NCBI GenBank assembly: GCA_029560815.1
Contig: JAKQKF010000457.1
Location: 1 to 37,305 of the forward strand
Reading direction: 5' to 3'
From: a bacterium
GTDB taxonomy: Bacteria > KSB1 > UBA2214
Length of the DNA: 37,305 nucleotides
Positions 28,924 through 37,305 of this stretch are shown piece by piece. The translations under genes were made by a program, and so were the position numbers. The notes under the pieces are model-generated. The model made no database searches. It was not told the origin of the DNA and saw nothing but the letters and a program-made list of their open reading frames with translations. How positions within the stretch are numbered: the stretch's first letter is position 1; every line of letters starts with the position of its first letter.

Positions 28924-29796
28924 TTATTGCCCTCTGTTAGCAGAGTCCGCAGCCTGTTCGGCGTGGTAGGAGCTGCGAACGAGCGGGCCGGACTCGATAT
29001 GCGGGAATCCCATCGCGAGGCCGATCCGGCGCAGTTCGTCAAATTCGCCGGGCTCGACGAAGCGTACGACTGGCAGGTGGTGGCGCGAGGGGGGCAGGTA
29101 TTGCCCAAGGGTGACAATCTGGCAGTCGATGCTGCGCAGATCTGTCAGGGTTTTCAACAGTTGTTCACGGCTCTCCCCCACCCCGAGCATCAGCCCCGAT
29201 TTTGTTATGGCACCATAACGGCGCGCATTTTCAAGGAGTTTGAGGGAGCGATGGTAATCGGCCTGCGGCCTGACTCGAGGATAGAGTTCCTCGACCGTCT
29301 CGAGATTGTGATTAAGCACATCAGGCGCCGCTTCAAGAAGGGTCAGGAGGGCCTGGGGTGAGCCGGCGAAATCGGGGATGAGTACTTCGACTCTGCAGCC
29401 GGGGGAGCTGCTGCGTATGGCTGCGATGGTTTGCGCAAAGTGCACTGCACCGCCATCCGGAAGATCGTCACGGGTGACCGAAGTGATCACGGCATAGCGC
29501 AAGGCCAGGGATTTAACCGCTTCGCCGACACGGCGTGGTTCATCGGCATCGACTGCTTCGGGCGCAGCATGCGAAATGGCGCAGAAAGTGCAATTGCGCG
29601 AACAGCGGTCGCCGAGAATCATAAAAGTGGCCGTTTTTCGTGCCCAGCACTCGCCGATATTGGGACAGCGGGCGCTCTGGCAGACCGTATGCAGATTCTG
29701 GCCGTTGACCAGCTGTTTGACGGTGTAAAAGGCGCCCATGCCGGTGAGGTCGACTTTAAGCCAGTGGGGCCTTCTGGTTTCATTTTCTGATGGCAT
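28924..29796 (-). CDS. lipA: Lipoyl synthase
   Basis: 290 residues. The auxiliary cluster motif CQSARCPNIGEC (C-X4-C-X5-C) and the radical SAM motif CSRNCTFC (CX3CX2C) are both intact, and the C-terminus has VRSSYHAEQ, whose serine binds the auxiliary cluster. The enzyme inserts two sulfurs into octanoyl chains on E2 and related proteins. The lipoyl-dependent dehydrogenase operon lies just upstream on the same strand. No ribosome binding site precedes the ATG and a promoter ends 5 nt before it, so the mRNA may be leaderless. No lipB is in the window. Confidence 0.97.
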   Translation of the reverse strand: MPSENETRRPHWLKVDLTGMGAFYTVKQLVNGQNLHTVCQSARCPNIGECWARKTATFMILGDRCSRNCTFCAISHAAPEAVDADEPRRVGEAVKSLALRYAVITSVTRDDLPDGGAVHFAQTIAAIRSSSPGCRVEVLIPDFAGSPQALLTLLEAAPDVLNHNLETVEELYPRVRPQADYHRSLKLLENARRYGAITKSGLMLGVGESREQLLKTLTDLRSIDCQIVTLGQYLPPSRHHLPVVRFVEPGEFDELRRIGLAMGFPHIESGPLVRSSYHAEQAADSANRGQ

Positions 29797-29801
29797 CGTA
29801 T

Positions 29802-29830
29802 AATATACAAAAATATTCTTCGACGGGCAA
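29802..29830 (-). promoter_or_regulatory. Candidate promoter giving a leaderless lipA-def mRNA
   Basis: TTGCCC (29830-29825), a 17-nt spacer and TATATT (29807-29802) on the minus strand, with the lipA ATG only 5 nt beyond the -10. The predicted start point falls on or next to the A of the ATG, and no Shine-Dalgarno sequence is present. Confidence 0.5.
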
Positions 29831-29896
29831 TACTATTATCGGACGGAAACCAAGGGAATCGCCACCTGCGCCGGGGCTAAAAGCTCTTTCACGGCA

Positions 29897-30610
29897 TCAC
29901 TCGCTGCCTTTGGCGGCAACAAGACCGTACTTTTTAAAGGCCTCGCTCGTCCAGGGCATTTTTTCCGCAAAAATGCCGGCGATAGCCTCGGCATAAAGGC
30001 GGATTTCGTATTGGGCGTGTTCGTCCGTGCGCAGGGAGAGAAAATTCATCAGTGAACGGGCGTTGATCGTCCAGTAAAACTGGGTATATAGAGAGAGGGG
30101 CAGAACGATTCGGGCATGCTCCTTGGCGACGCCGCGGTCGAGCAGCTGCTGGTAAAGTTCATAAGCGCTCTGGTAAAATGAAGCCATCCTGGCGCGCAGC
30201 TCCTCGTTGTCGGTCTCCGCGAGCAGGTCATAGCGGTAGTTGCGCGTCTTTTGTGTGCGCAGGTGATCGGGAAGGCAAAACTCCTCCTGCATGGTTGCGT
30301 ACCGGCCGGAGATCTCGTTGTAGCTGGCGATGCGGTGACGAAACCACTGCCGGGCGACAAAGATGGGGCATTTGATATGGAATTTAAAGACCGAATGCTC
30401 AAAGGGGGTCTCATGACGGTTGGCCAGGAGAAAATCGAGAAGTTTGTGGTCGCGTTCGGGATCGGCGGCGCCTTTGCCGAAAGAGACCCGGGCCGCCTGG
30501 ACCACTGCCTGATCGCCGCCCATAAAGTCCATGAGCCGGACGAAACCGTGATCGAGCAGGGGAATTTCGTCGAGCACCTGCAAAGTGATCCTGCCTTTCT
30601 TCCTGGTCAA
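29897..30610 (-). CDS. thyX: Flavin-dependent thymidylate synthase
   Basis: 237 residues. The ThyX motif is complete as RHRIASYNEISGR (RHRxxSxxxxSxR), and PFEHSVFKFHIKCP precedes it. It makes dTMP from dUMP using FAD, NADPH and methylenetetrahydrofolate. The start is TTG at 30610, overlapping the E2 stop as TTGA; no better start exists before the conserved LLDHGFVRLMDFMGGD segment, so coupling with E2 translation is likely. A 100-nt gap separates it from lipA. Presence of ThyX suggests that the organism may lack ThyA. Confidence 0.94.
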   Translation of the reverse strand: MTRKKGRITLQVLDEIPLLDHGFVRLMDFMGGDQAVVQAARVSFGKGAADPERDHKLLDFLLANRHETPFEHSVFKFHIKCPIFVARQWFRHRIASYNEISGRYATMQEEFCLPDHLRTQKTRNYRYDLLAETDNEELRARMASFYQSAYELYQQLLDRGVAKEHARIVLPLSLYTQFYWTINARSLMNFLSLRTDEHAQYEIRLYAEAIAGIFAEKMPWTSEAFKKYGLVAAKGSE

Positions 30611-31959
30611 TCGAATTTATAGTTTTCGAGCAGCTGGACGATCTTTTGCAAAAACCTGCCGCCATAGAGCCCGTCGATAAGACGGTGGTCATAGGTGAGG
30701 CTGAGGTACATCATCGAGCGGATGGCGATGGCGTCGTTGATGACGACGGGGCGTTTTTTAATTGCACCCGTGCCCAGTATGGCGACCTGGGGCTGGTTGA
30801 TGATCGGGGTGCCCCAGAGGTTGCCAAAGGTGCCGATATTAGTGATGGAAAAGGTTCCGCCTTGCACTTCATCCGGCTTGAGCTGGCGGTTGCGCGCCCT
30901 TGTCGCCAGGTCATTGAGGGCACGGGCGAGTCCGGCGAGGTTGAGCCGGTCGGCGTTGCGAATGACCGGCACAATCAGCTTCTTCTCCAGACCGACCGCA
31001 ATGCCGATATGGATCGATTTCTTGAGGATAATCCGTTCCTGATCGAGCGAGGCGTTGATGAGGGGGAACTCTTTGATGGCGCGGGCGGCCGCTTCAATGA
31101 AAAAGGCGGTGTAGGTGAGGGGAAAACCCTCGCGAGCCTCAAAGGAGCGCTTCACGCTCTCGCGGTAGTGGACCAGAGTCGTCACATCGACCTCGGCAAC
31201 CGAGGTGACATGGGCAGAGGTCTGTTTGCTCATGATCATGTGTTCGGCGATGCGCTTGCGCACATGATCCATCGGCACGATCTCCTGATCGGTTGCAGGC
31301 GAAGCACCAGCAGGTGCTCCGCTCGTCATCGCCGGTGGCTGGGGGAGCGGCTGAGCGGCGGGAAGAGGCGGCAGGGGCGTAACTGTGGCGGTCTGTGCAG
31401 GGGGCTGGACCTCTTCCATGCGGGTGTCGACTCCTTTGCTGGAGAGGTAATCCATGATATCCTGTTTGGTGATGCGCTGGTTTTCGCCCCGGCCCCTGAT
31501 CTTGCTCAGGTCGGCATCGGAAAGGCCGAATTCCCGCACGATTTTTTTAACCACCGGCGAGAGGAAGCGCTTCTCCCCCGACGCAAGGCCGGCGGAGTCG
31601 GCGGAGTCCATCCGGCCGACTTCAGGCGCTGAAGAGGGCGAAAATGTCGGCTCCGGTTCAAGGAGAGGTGGCTGAGGCGCAGTGGAGGTTAGCGTGGCGG
31701 ACGTTTCCGCCTGCGCGGTCTCGCCCACGGCGATGCGGGCGATCGGGCTCTTGACGGCGACGGTTTTACCCTCTTCAGCGAGAATTTCGGCCAGAATGCC
31801 GCTCACTGGTGAGGGAATCTCCGAATCGACCTTGTCGGTGCTGATATCCAGGATCATTTCATCCTTCTGCACCACCTCGCCGACACGTTTACGCCACTTG
31901 ACGATGGTCCCTTCCACGATGCTCTCCCCCATCTGGGGCATGATCATTTCGACGTGCAT
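30607..31959 (-). CDS. Dihydrolipoamide acyltransferase, E2 of a 2-oxoacid dehydrogenase complex
   Basis: 450 residues: one N-terminal lipoyl domain with the lipoylated lysine in STDKVDSEIPS, a Pro/Ala-rich linker, a peripheral subunit-binding domain (LSPVVKKIVREFGLSDADLS, about 130-170), a second linker and the catalytic domain ending in YDHRLIDGLYGG, with the active-site histidine and aspartate. It transfers the acyl group to CoA and forms the core that binds E1 and E3. Which acyl group (acetyl, branched-chain or succinyl) cannot be told from the sequence. It is the only E2 in the window, shared by two E1 types encoded just upstream. Confidence 0.94.
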   Translation of the reverse strand: MHVEMIMPQMGESIVEGTIVKWRKRVGEVVQKDEMILDISTDKVDSEIPSPVSGILAEILAEEGKTVAVKSPIARIAVGETAQAETSATLTSTAPQPPLLEPEPTFSPSSAPEVGRMDSADSAGLASGEKRFLSPVVKKIVREFGLSDADLSKIRGRGENQRITKQDIMDYLSSKGVDTRMEEVQPPAQTATVTPLPPLPAAQPLPQPPAMTSGAPAGASPATDQEIVPMDHVRKRIAEHMIMSKQTSAHVTSVAEVDVTTLVHYRESVKRSFEAREGFPLTYTAFFIEAAARAIKEFPLINASLDQERIILKKSIHIGIAVGLEKKLIVPVIRNADRLNLAGLARALNDLATRARNRQLKPDEVQGGTFSITNIGTFGNLWGTPIINQPQVAILGTGAIKKRPVVINDAIAIRSMMYLSLTYDHRLIDGLYGGRFLQKIVQLLENYKFD

Positions 31960-31984
31960 ATTTCAACCTTTCAATGGAGTCGTT

Positions 31985-32230
31985 TTAGATGTCGTACGAG
32001 AGGGCGCGGTCGATCTCAAGCTGACTGTCGATCTCCTCCAGCTGGATCTCGAGGGCCCGTTTGTGCTGCATCTCCTGGGCGGCGAGCCGTGTGAACATCT
32101 CTTCCTCGGTGGCCGTACGCGCGCATTGACGGGCGCTGATGTAAAAGGTGTAGGCCTCCTCCTCGCGCTTGATGGCGGTGAGAAGGATTTCCCGCATGGA
32201 AAGCAGCTTTTCATGGTCGACTTTAGTCAT
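31985..32230 (-). CDS. Half-ferritin / rubrerythrin-like small protein
   Basis: 81 residues, AGGAG 8 nt before the ATG. Two helices are expected: the first with KREEEAYTFYISARQ, the second with EMFTRLAAQEMQHKRALE. The first offers an iron-ligand glutamate and the second an ExxH pair (E-M-Q-H), which is exactly half of a rubrerythrin four-helix bundle. A full site would need a dimer, as in encapsulated ferritins, but no encapsulin targeting tail or encapsulin gene is seen. It lies between E1 beta and E2, with gaps of 17 and 25 nt, so it is co-expressed with the dehydrogenase. The role is unknown. Confidence 0.75.
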   Translation of the reverse strand: MTKVDHEKLLSMREILLTAIKREEEAYTFYISARQCARTATEEEMFTRLAAQEMQHKRALEIQLEEIDSQLEIDRALSYDI

Positions 32231-32247
32231 AATGGCACTCCTGACGA

Positions 32248-33228
32248 TTAAAAACGGATGACCTCCTGAACCGCCCGGGCGATTTTGTCGGCATTGGGCC
32301 GCCAGAACTCCTCCATCACCGGGGCATAGGGGGTCGGGGTATCGAGTCCGGCCACCCGCTTGATAGGGGCATCGAGCGCTTCAAAGGCATGTTCCGAGAT
32401 CAAAGCGGCGATCTCTCCGCCGATGCCGCCGGTGAGGTTGGCTTCGTGAACGATGACGACCCGGTTGGTGCGCCTGACCGCCGCGAAAATAGCTTCCTTG
32501 TCAAGAGGCTGGAGAGAACGCAGGTCGATGATCTCCGCTTCTATCCCCTCCTCGGCTGCAAGTTTGTCAGCCGCCTCCTGCGCGGCATGCACCATCGAGC
32601 CATAAGTGATGATCGAGACATCACCGCCGGCACGGGCGATGTGGGCCCTGCCCAGGGGCACGAGGAGCTCTTCGGCGGAATCGATCTCATCCTTGATGCG
32701 GCGATAAAGGAACTTGTTTTCAAAAAAGAGAACCGGATTGTCGTCGCGCACCGCGCTCTTCAGGAGCCCCTTGGCGTCCCGCGCGGTGGCGGGAGCGACG
32801 ACCTTGAGTCCGGGCTGATGGACGAACCAGGCTTCGGGATTTTTGGAGTGAAAGGCGCCGCCGTGAATGCCTCCGCCCGAGGGAGCGCGAACCACCATCG
32901 GGACAGCCGTGCCGTAGCGGTAATGAAGTGTGGCGGCATTAGTGACCAGCTGACTGAAACCCGAGGTGATGAAATCGGCGAACTGCATCTCCGCGATCGG
33001 TCGCATGCCAGCGAGAGCGGCGCCCACGGCCACGCCGATGATGGCGGCCTCTGAGATCGGGGTATCCATCACCCGCTCCTCGCCGAATTGATCGATCAAT
33101 CCCTTGGTCACTTTAAAAGCGCCGCCGTAGATGCCGATATCCTCGCCAAGCAGAAAAACGCGGGGATCGCGTTGCAGCTCTTCGCGCATGGCATCTGTGA
33201 TGGCTTGCAGATAGGTGGTTTCGGCCAT
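32248..33228 (-). CDS. 2-oxoacid dehydrogenase E1 component, beta subunit
   Basis: 326 residues from ATG 33228 (AAGGAA upstream). Family marks: VFLLGEDIGIYGGAFKVTKG with the cofactor glutamate, DTPISEAAIIGVAVGAAL, EMQFADFITSGFSQLVTNAA and the C-terminal VAGLDTPTPYAPVMEEFW. Together with the alpha subunit encoded 16 nt upstream it decarboxylates a 2-oxo acid on thiamine diphosphate and acylates E2. The typical size and order (alpha, beta, E2) suggest pyruvate or branched-chain substrates; the sequence alone does not decide. Confidence 0.94.
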   Translation of the reverse strand: MAETTYLQAITDAMREELQRDPRVFLLGEDIGIYGGAFKVTKGLIDQFGEERVMDTPISEAAIIGVAVGAALAGMRPIAEMQFADFITSGFSQLVTNAATLHYRYGTAVPMVVRAPSGGGIHGGAFHSKNPEAWFVHQPGLKVVAPATARDAKGLLKSAVRDDNPVLFFENKFLYRRIKDEIDSAEELLVPLGRAHIARAGGDVSIITYGSMVHAAQEAADKLAAEEGIEAEIIDLRSLQPLDKEAIFAAVRRTNRVVIVHEANLTGGIGGEIAALISEHAFEALDAPIKRVAGLDTPTPYAPVMEEFWRPNADKIARAVQEVIRF

Positions 33229-33244
33229 ATGGGGTTCCTTCGAT

Positions 33245-34222
33245 TTATTCAGCGAAAAGGCCCTCGGTTGCCCACTCAGCCTCGGGAAGCGGGCTGTCGA
33301 GCGCAACCTGGGTGGCTTGTTCGATCTCTTGTTCCAGTTCGTTCCTGATGGAAGCGATCAGGGTGTCGTCGAGCGTCCCCTCGCGCTGCAGCTGATGCTC
33401 CAGGCGCAGGATGGGGTCCTTTTTCTCGTATTCTTTCATGCGCTGTTTATCGACATAAAAACCGTCATCATGAGCGGAATGGCCGACCATGCGAAAGCTG
33501 AGGCATTCGATCAGGCTCGGCCCTTCCCCGGATCGGGCACGTTCGACCGCCTCTTTCACGACCTTGTAGACTTGCAGGGCGTCAGTGCCGTCCACATGAT
33601 GACCGGGAATGCCGTAGCCAATGGCCCGGTCGGAGAGATACTTCGCGGAAAAGCCCTTGTGTGTAGGAGTCGAATAGGCGTAGTGATTGTTTTCTATGAT
33701 GAGAACAAAGGGAGCCTTTTGCACGGCGGCAAAGTTCAGCCCCTCATGGAAATCGCCGATGTTGGATCCGCCCTCACCGATGTAGTTGAGGGTGACCACC
33801 TTTTTGCCCATCATGCGCATGCCGATGGCCGTGCCGACAGCTACCGGTATCATGTGGCCGAGATGGCTCACGTTACCGACGATATTAAGGCGCGTATCAC
33901 TGCAGTGGATGCCGCTGTCTTTGCCACGCGAGAGACCGTTGCCGCGGCCGAGATATTGCAGGAGGATATTAAGCACGCTCTGCCCTTTGGCCAGATGAGC
34001 GCCCAGATCACGGTGGATCGGGAAGAGCCAGTCCTCTTCCTCGAGAGCGAGAGCGGATCCCACTGTCGTGGCCTCGACGCCGCGACCGGTATAGACACCA
34101 CCGACGATGCGCCCCTGCCGATAGAGGGCGATGATGCGCTCCTCGGTCAGACGGGTTTTGACCATCATAGTATAAAGTTTAACTTTAATCTCCGGCGATA
34201 TATCCACATCTGATGCGGACAT
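33245..34222 (-). CDS. 2-oxoacid dehydrogenase E1 component, alpha subunit
   Basis: 325 residues, with GGAAGG before the ATG at 34222. The thiamine diphosphate motif is GEGGSNIGDFHEGLNFAAV ending in the asparagine pair of IENNHYAYS. The region SDTRLNIVGNVSHLGHMIPV precedes it and a phosphorylation-loop-like FRMVGHSAHDDGF follows. It pairs with the beta subunit encoded next. It starts 14 nt after the fused E1 gene, so the operon makes two complete E1 enzymes. Confidence 0.94.
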   Translation of the reverse strand: MSASDVDISPEIKVKLYTMMVKTRLTEERIIALYRQGRIVGGVYTGRGVEATTVGSALALEEEDWLFPIHRDLGAHLAKGQSVLNILLQYLGRGNGLSRGKDSGIHCSDTRLNIVGNVSHLGHMIPVAVGTAIGMRMMGKKVVTLNYIGEGGSNIGDFHEGLNFAAVQKAPFVLIIENNHYAYSTPTHKGFSAKYLSDRAIGYGIPGHHVDGTDALQVYKVVKEAVERARSGEGPSLIECLSFRMVGHSAHDDGFYVDKQRMKEYEKKDPILRLEHQLQREGTLDDTLIASIRNELEQEIEQATQVALDSPLPEAEWATEGLFAE

Positions 34223-34236
34223 ATAACTTCCTTTCC

Positions 34237-36246
34237 TTAATAAGCGACCAATTCTCGTGCTGTTTTAATGATCTCCTCCGTCTGGGGAAGCATGACCGCC
34301 TCGAGTCCGCTGTTGTATGGAACCGGGGAATCGAGCGCGGCCAGGCGCCTCACTGGGGCATCGAGGTGTTCGAAAGCGGTATCGGCGATACGGGCGGCGA
34401 TTTCCGCCCCGAATCCGGCCGTAAGAGTATCCTCGTGGGCCACCAAAACGCGGCCGGTTTTGGTGACTGACTGGATGATCGCAGCCATATCGAGGGGGTT
34501 GATGGTGCGCAGGTCGATGATTTCGGCTTCGATTCCATCGACGGCGAGACTTTGGGCTGCCTGAAGGCACTTGTGCATCAGCATGCCCCAGGTGATCAGG
34601 GTGAGGTGGCTTCCCTCTCTGACGACTCTGGCGGCACCGAATGGAAGCCTGAATTCGGGGCCCGGTTCGGGCGACATGGCGTAACTCTGACGGTAGAGTC
34701 CCTTGTGCTCCAGAAAAAGGACGGGATCCTGCTGGTGGATGGCCTCCTTGAGCAGTCCTTTGGCATCCGCTGCATTGCTGGGATAGCAGATATAGAGCCC
34801 TGGCAGGTGGGCGAAAAAGCCCTCGATGTTCTGGCTGTGGCAGAGTCCGCCATGGATATAGCCGCCGACCGGCACGCGAATGACCATCGGGCATGAAAAG
34901 GCGCCGGCCGAGCGCCAGCGCATGGTGGCCACTTCATTGCGAATCTGCATCATGGCAGTCCAGATATAGTCGCCGAACTGGATTTCCACGACCGGCTTGA
35001 GGCCATAGAGGGCGAGGCCGATCGCTGTGCCGATAATGCTTGATTCCGCCAGCGGCGAGTTAAAGACCCGGCTTGAGCCGAAGCGGGTGGAAAGTCCTTT
35101 GGTGACAGTGAAAACACCGCCTTTAGAGTCGGCGACATCCTGCCCGTATACGATCATCCGCTCGTCAGCGGCCAACTCTTCAGCCAGGGCGTGATTCAGG
35201 GCATCGACCATCACAACCGGGGGGCCTTCCACTGGCGGCCGATTGTCTCTGTCGGATGAAACCGGCACGGCGAAGAGGTGCTCGAAAATTGTATCTGGAT
35301 CTGGTTCAGCTGCTATATCCGCAGACTCTGCCGCCTCATCAACCTCTTCCTTGACCGCCTGCTGCAACTCTGCCAGCTGCTCCGGTGTGGCGATCTTGCG
35401 GGTGAGCAGCATTGCTGCGAGACTTTTAAGCGGATCCGCGGCCTCGTCTTCCATGAGATCTTCTTGTGCGCGATATTTCCGCTGGTCGTCCGAGGAAGAA
35501 TGGGAGAAAAGACGGATCGTGTGGGCGACGATGAGGCTGGGGCCCATGCCGCTGCGGGCAAGTTCGGCGCAGTGGCGGACGGTCTTGTTGACCTCGAGCA
35601 GGTCCAGACCGTTCACCTCATGGCGGTGCATGCTTTTATAGCCCATGGCCATCTCATAGACGGAACTGCCCGCTCCCTGCTGGGCGCGCGGCACGGAGAT
35701 GGCATAAGCATTGTCCTGAATGAAAAAGAGCACCGGCAATTTATCGCGGGTTGCCCAGTTGAGGGCTTCATAAAAGTCGCCCTGGCTGGTTGTGCCTTCG
35801 CCGGAGGAGACATAGACCACCTCGGCGGCGCCCGTTTTACGGGCGCCCATTGCGACGCCAGCCGCCTGGAGAAACTGGGTGCCGGTTGGGCTGGATTGTG
35901 AAACGATGCGAAGGGATTTATGGCCATAGTGCTGGGGCATCTGCCGGCCGGCGGAAGAGGGATCATCGGCTTTGGCGAGAAAATTGAGCATTATTTCTTT
36001 GGGTGTGGTCCCCCAGGCGAGCATGAAAGCGAGGTCGCGGTAGTAGGGAAAGGCCCAGTCGAGCCCCGGGGTCAAAGCCAGACCGGCTCCGATCTGGGCG
36101 GCCTCATGGCCGGCGGCGCCAATATGGAAAAAGCTCTTCCCCTGCCGGAGCAGGATGAGCATCTTCTCATCCAGCGTGCGGCTGGTGAGCATCATTCGGT
36201 AGCATTTCAGGAGATCCGGTCTTGGAAGAGAAAGGCCTTTGCTCAC
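34237..36246 (-). CDS. Fused E1 alpha/beta subunit of a 2-oxoacid dehydrogenase complex
   Basis: 669 residues joining both E1 subunits. The alpha half (1-330) has GEGTTSQGDFYEALNWAT and IQDNAYAIS; a low-complexity acidic linker (about 290-340) leads to the beta half with MIVYGQDVADSKGGVFTVTKG, SPLAESSIIGTAIGLALYG and VEIQFGDYIWTAM. Fused E1 proteins of this length are common in Bacteroidota and relatives and are often annotated as branched-chain 2-oxoacid or 2-oxoisovalerate dehydrogenase. GTG start at 36246, with AAAGGGAAG upstream. Its stop is 14 nt before the separate E1 alpha gene. Confidence 0.93.
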   Translation of the reverse strand: MSKGLSLPRPDLLKCYRMMLTSRTLDEKMLILLRQGKSFFHIGAAGHEAAQIGAGLALTPGLDWAFPYYRDLAFMLAWGTTPKEIMLNFLAKADDPSSAGRQMPQHYGHKSLRIVSQSSPTGTQFLQAAGVAMGARKTGAAEVVYVSSGEGTTSQGDFYEALNWATRDKLPVLFFIQDNAYAISVPRAQQGAGSSVYEMAMGYKSMHRHEVNGLDLLEVNKTVRHCAELARSGMGPSLIVAHTIRLFSHSSSDDQRKYRAQEDLMEDEAADPLKSLAAMLLTRKIATPEQLAELQQAVKEEVDEAAESADIAAEPDPDTIFEHLFAVPVSSDRDNRPPVEGPPVVMVDALNHALAEELAADERMIVYGQDVADSKGGVFTVTKGLSTRFGSSRVFNSPLAESSIIGTAIGLALYGLKPVVEIQFGDYIWTAMMQIRNEVATMRWRSAGAFSCPMVIRVPVGGYIHGGLCHSQNIEGFFAHLPGLYICYPSNAADAKGLLKEAIHQQDPVLFLEHKGLYRQSYAMSPEPGPEFRLPFGAARVVREGSHLTLITWGMLMHKCLQAAQSLAVDGIEAEIIDLRTINPLDMAAIIQSVTKTGRVLVAHEDTLTAGFGAEIAARIADTAFEHLDAPVRRLAALDSPVPYNSGLEAVMLPQTEEIIKTARELVAY

Positions 36247-36327
36247 AGACTAAGCTTCCCTTTAATGTGCGAATGGTGTTCTGGCGGCCTCCGGGTGAGA
36301 GGCCTGCCGGAGAAAAGTGACCGTTAT

Positions 36328-37305
<978 letters not shown>

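Noticed and set aside
31985..32230. Encapsulin cargo ferritin
   Set aside because: No targeting tail is seen at the C-terminus and no encapsulin shell gene is nearby.

Overview
The window is about 37 kb of GC-rich bacterial chromosome. It is densely coded, nearly all of it is housekeeping or respiratory, and I see no phage, transposon or CRISPR array. Several features point to the FCB side of the tree (Calditrichota, KSB1, Zixibacteria or Bacteroidota-like lineages): an alternative complex III operon, a fused E1 alpha/beta 2-oxoacid dehydrogenase, a GldA/GldF/GldG-like ABC cluster with a DUF4340 protein, ThyX, and multihaem lipoprotein cytochromes. The placement is inference; there is no rRNA in the window to test it.

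Plus strand, 2-5378: the 3' part of actB followed by actC, actD, actE and actF, an alternative complex III (quinol to cytochrome c or oxidase electron transfer). Minus strand, 22364 down to 5466: a small membrane protein and a membrane-anchored TPR protein; then rimP-nusA-infB-ylxP(DUF503)-rbfA-truB-ribF-rpsO, the classic translation and transcription operon; then an ABC ATPase/permease/GldG-like/DUF4340 block sitting between rpsO and pnp; then pnp, a polysaccharide deacetylase, a MerR regulator and tRNA-Pro(GGG). The MerR reading frame runs into the tRNA gene. truB appears to carry a 1-nt frameshift just after its start codon.

Plus strand, 22867-26040: a three-gene extracytoplasmic electron-transfer locus. 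Its first gene is a multihaem cytochrome c interrupted in frame by a UGA at 23065-23067. Directly behind the UGA is a hairpin with an AGGUU apical loop at the spacing of a bacterial SECIS element, so I read it as one selenocysteine-containing cytochrome of 426 residues. The second gene is a lipoprotein with two rhodanese domains, and the third a seven-haem lipoprotein cytochrome. The set resembles part of the Geobacter ext (selenite/tellurite reduction) locus, in particular ExtKL and ExtH. This is the most interesting part of the window.

Minus strand, 37305 down to 26143: lpd (5'-truncated by the window edge), a fused E1 alpha/beta, separate E1 alpha and E1 beta genes, a half-ferritin-like small protein, E2 and thyX form one tight operon of 2-oxoacid dehydrogenase genes. 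lipA and def follow from what looks like a leaderless promoter; LipA makes the lipoyl cofactor that the E2 needs. A ROK-family sugar kinase and a D-cysteine desulfhydrase/ACC-deaminase-family PLP enzyme complete the strand.
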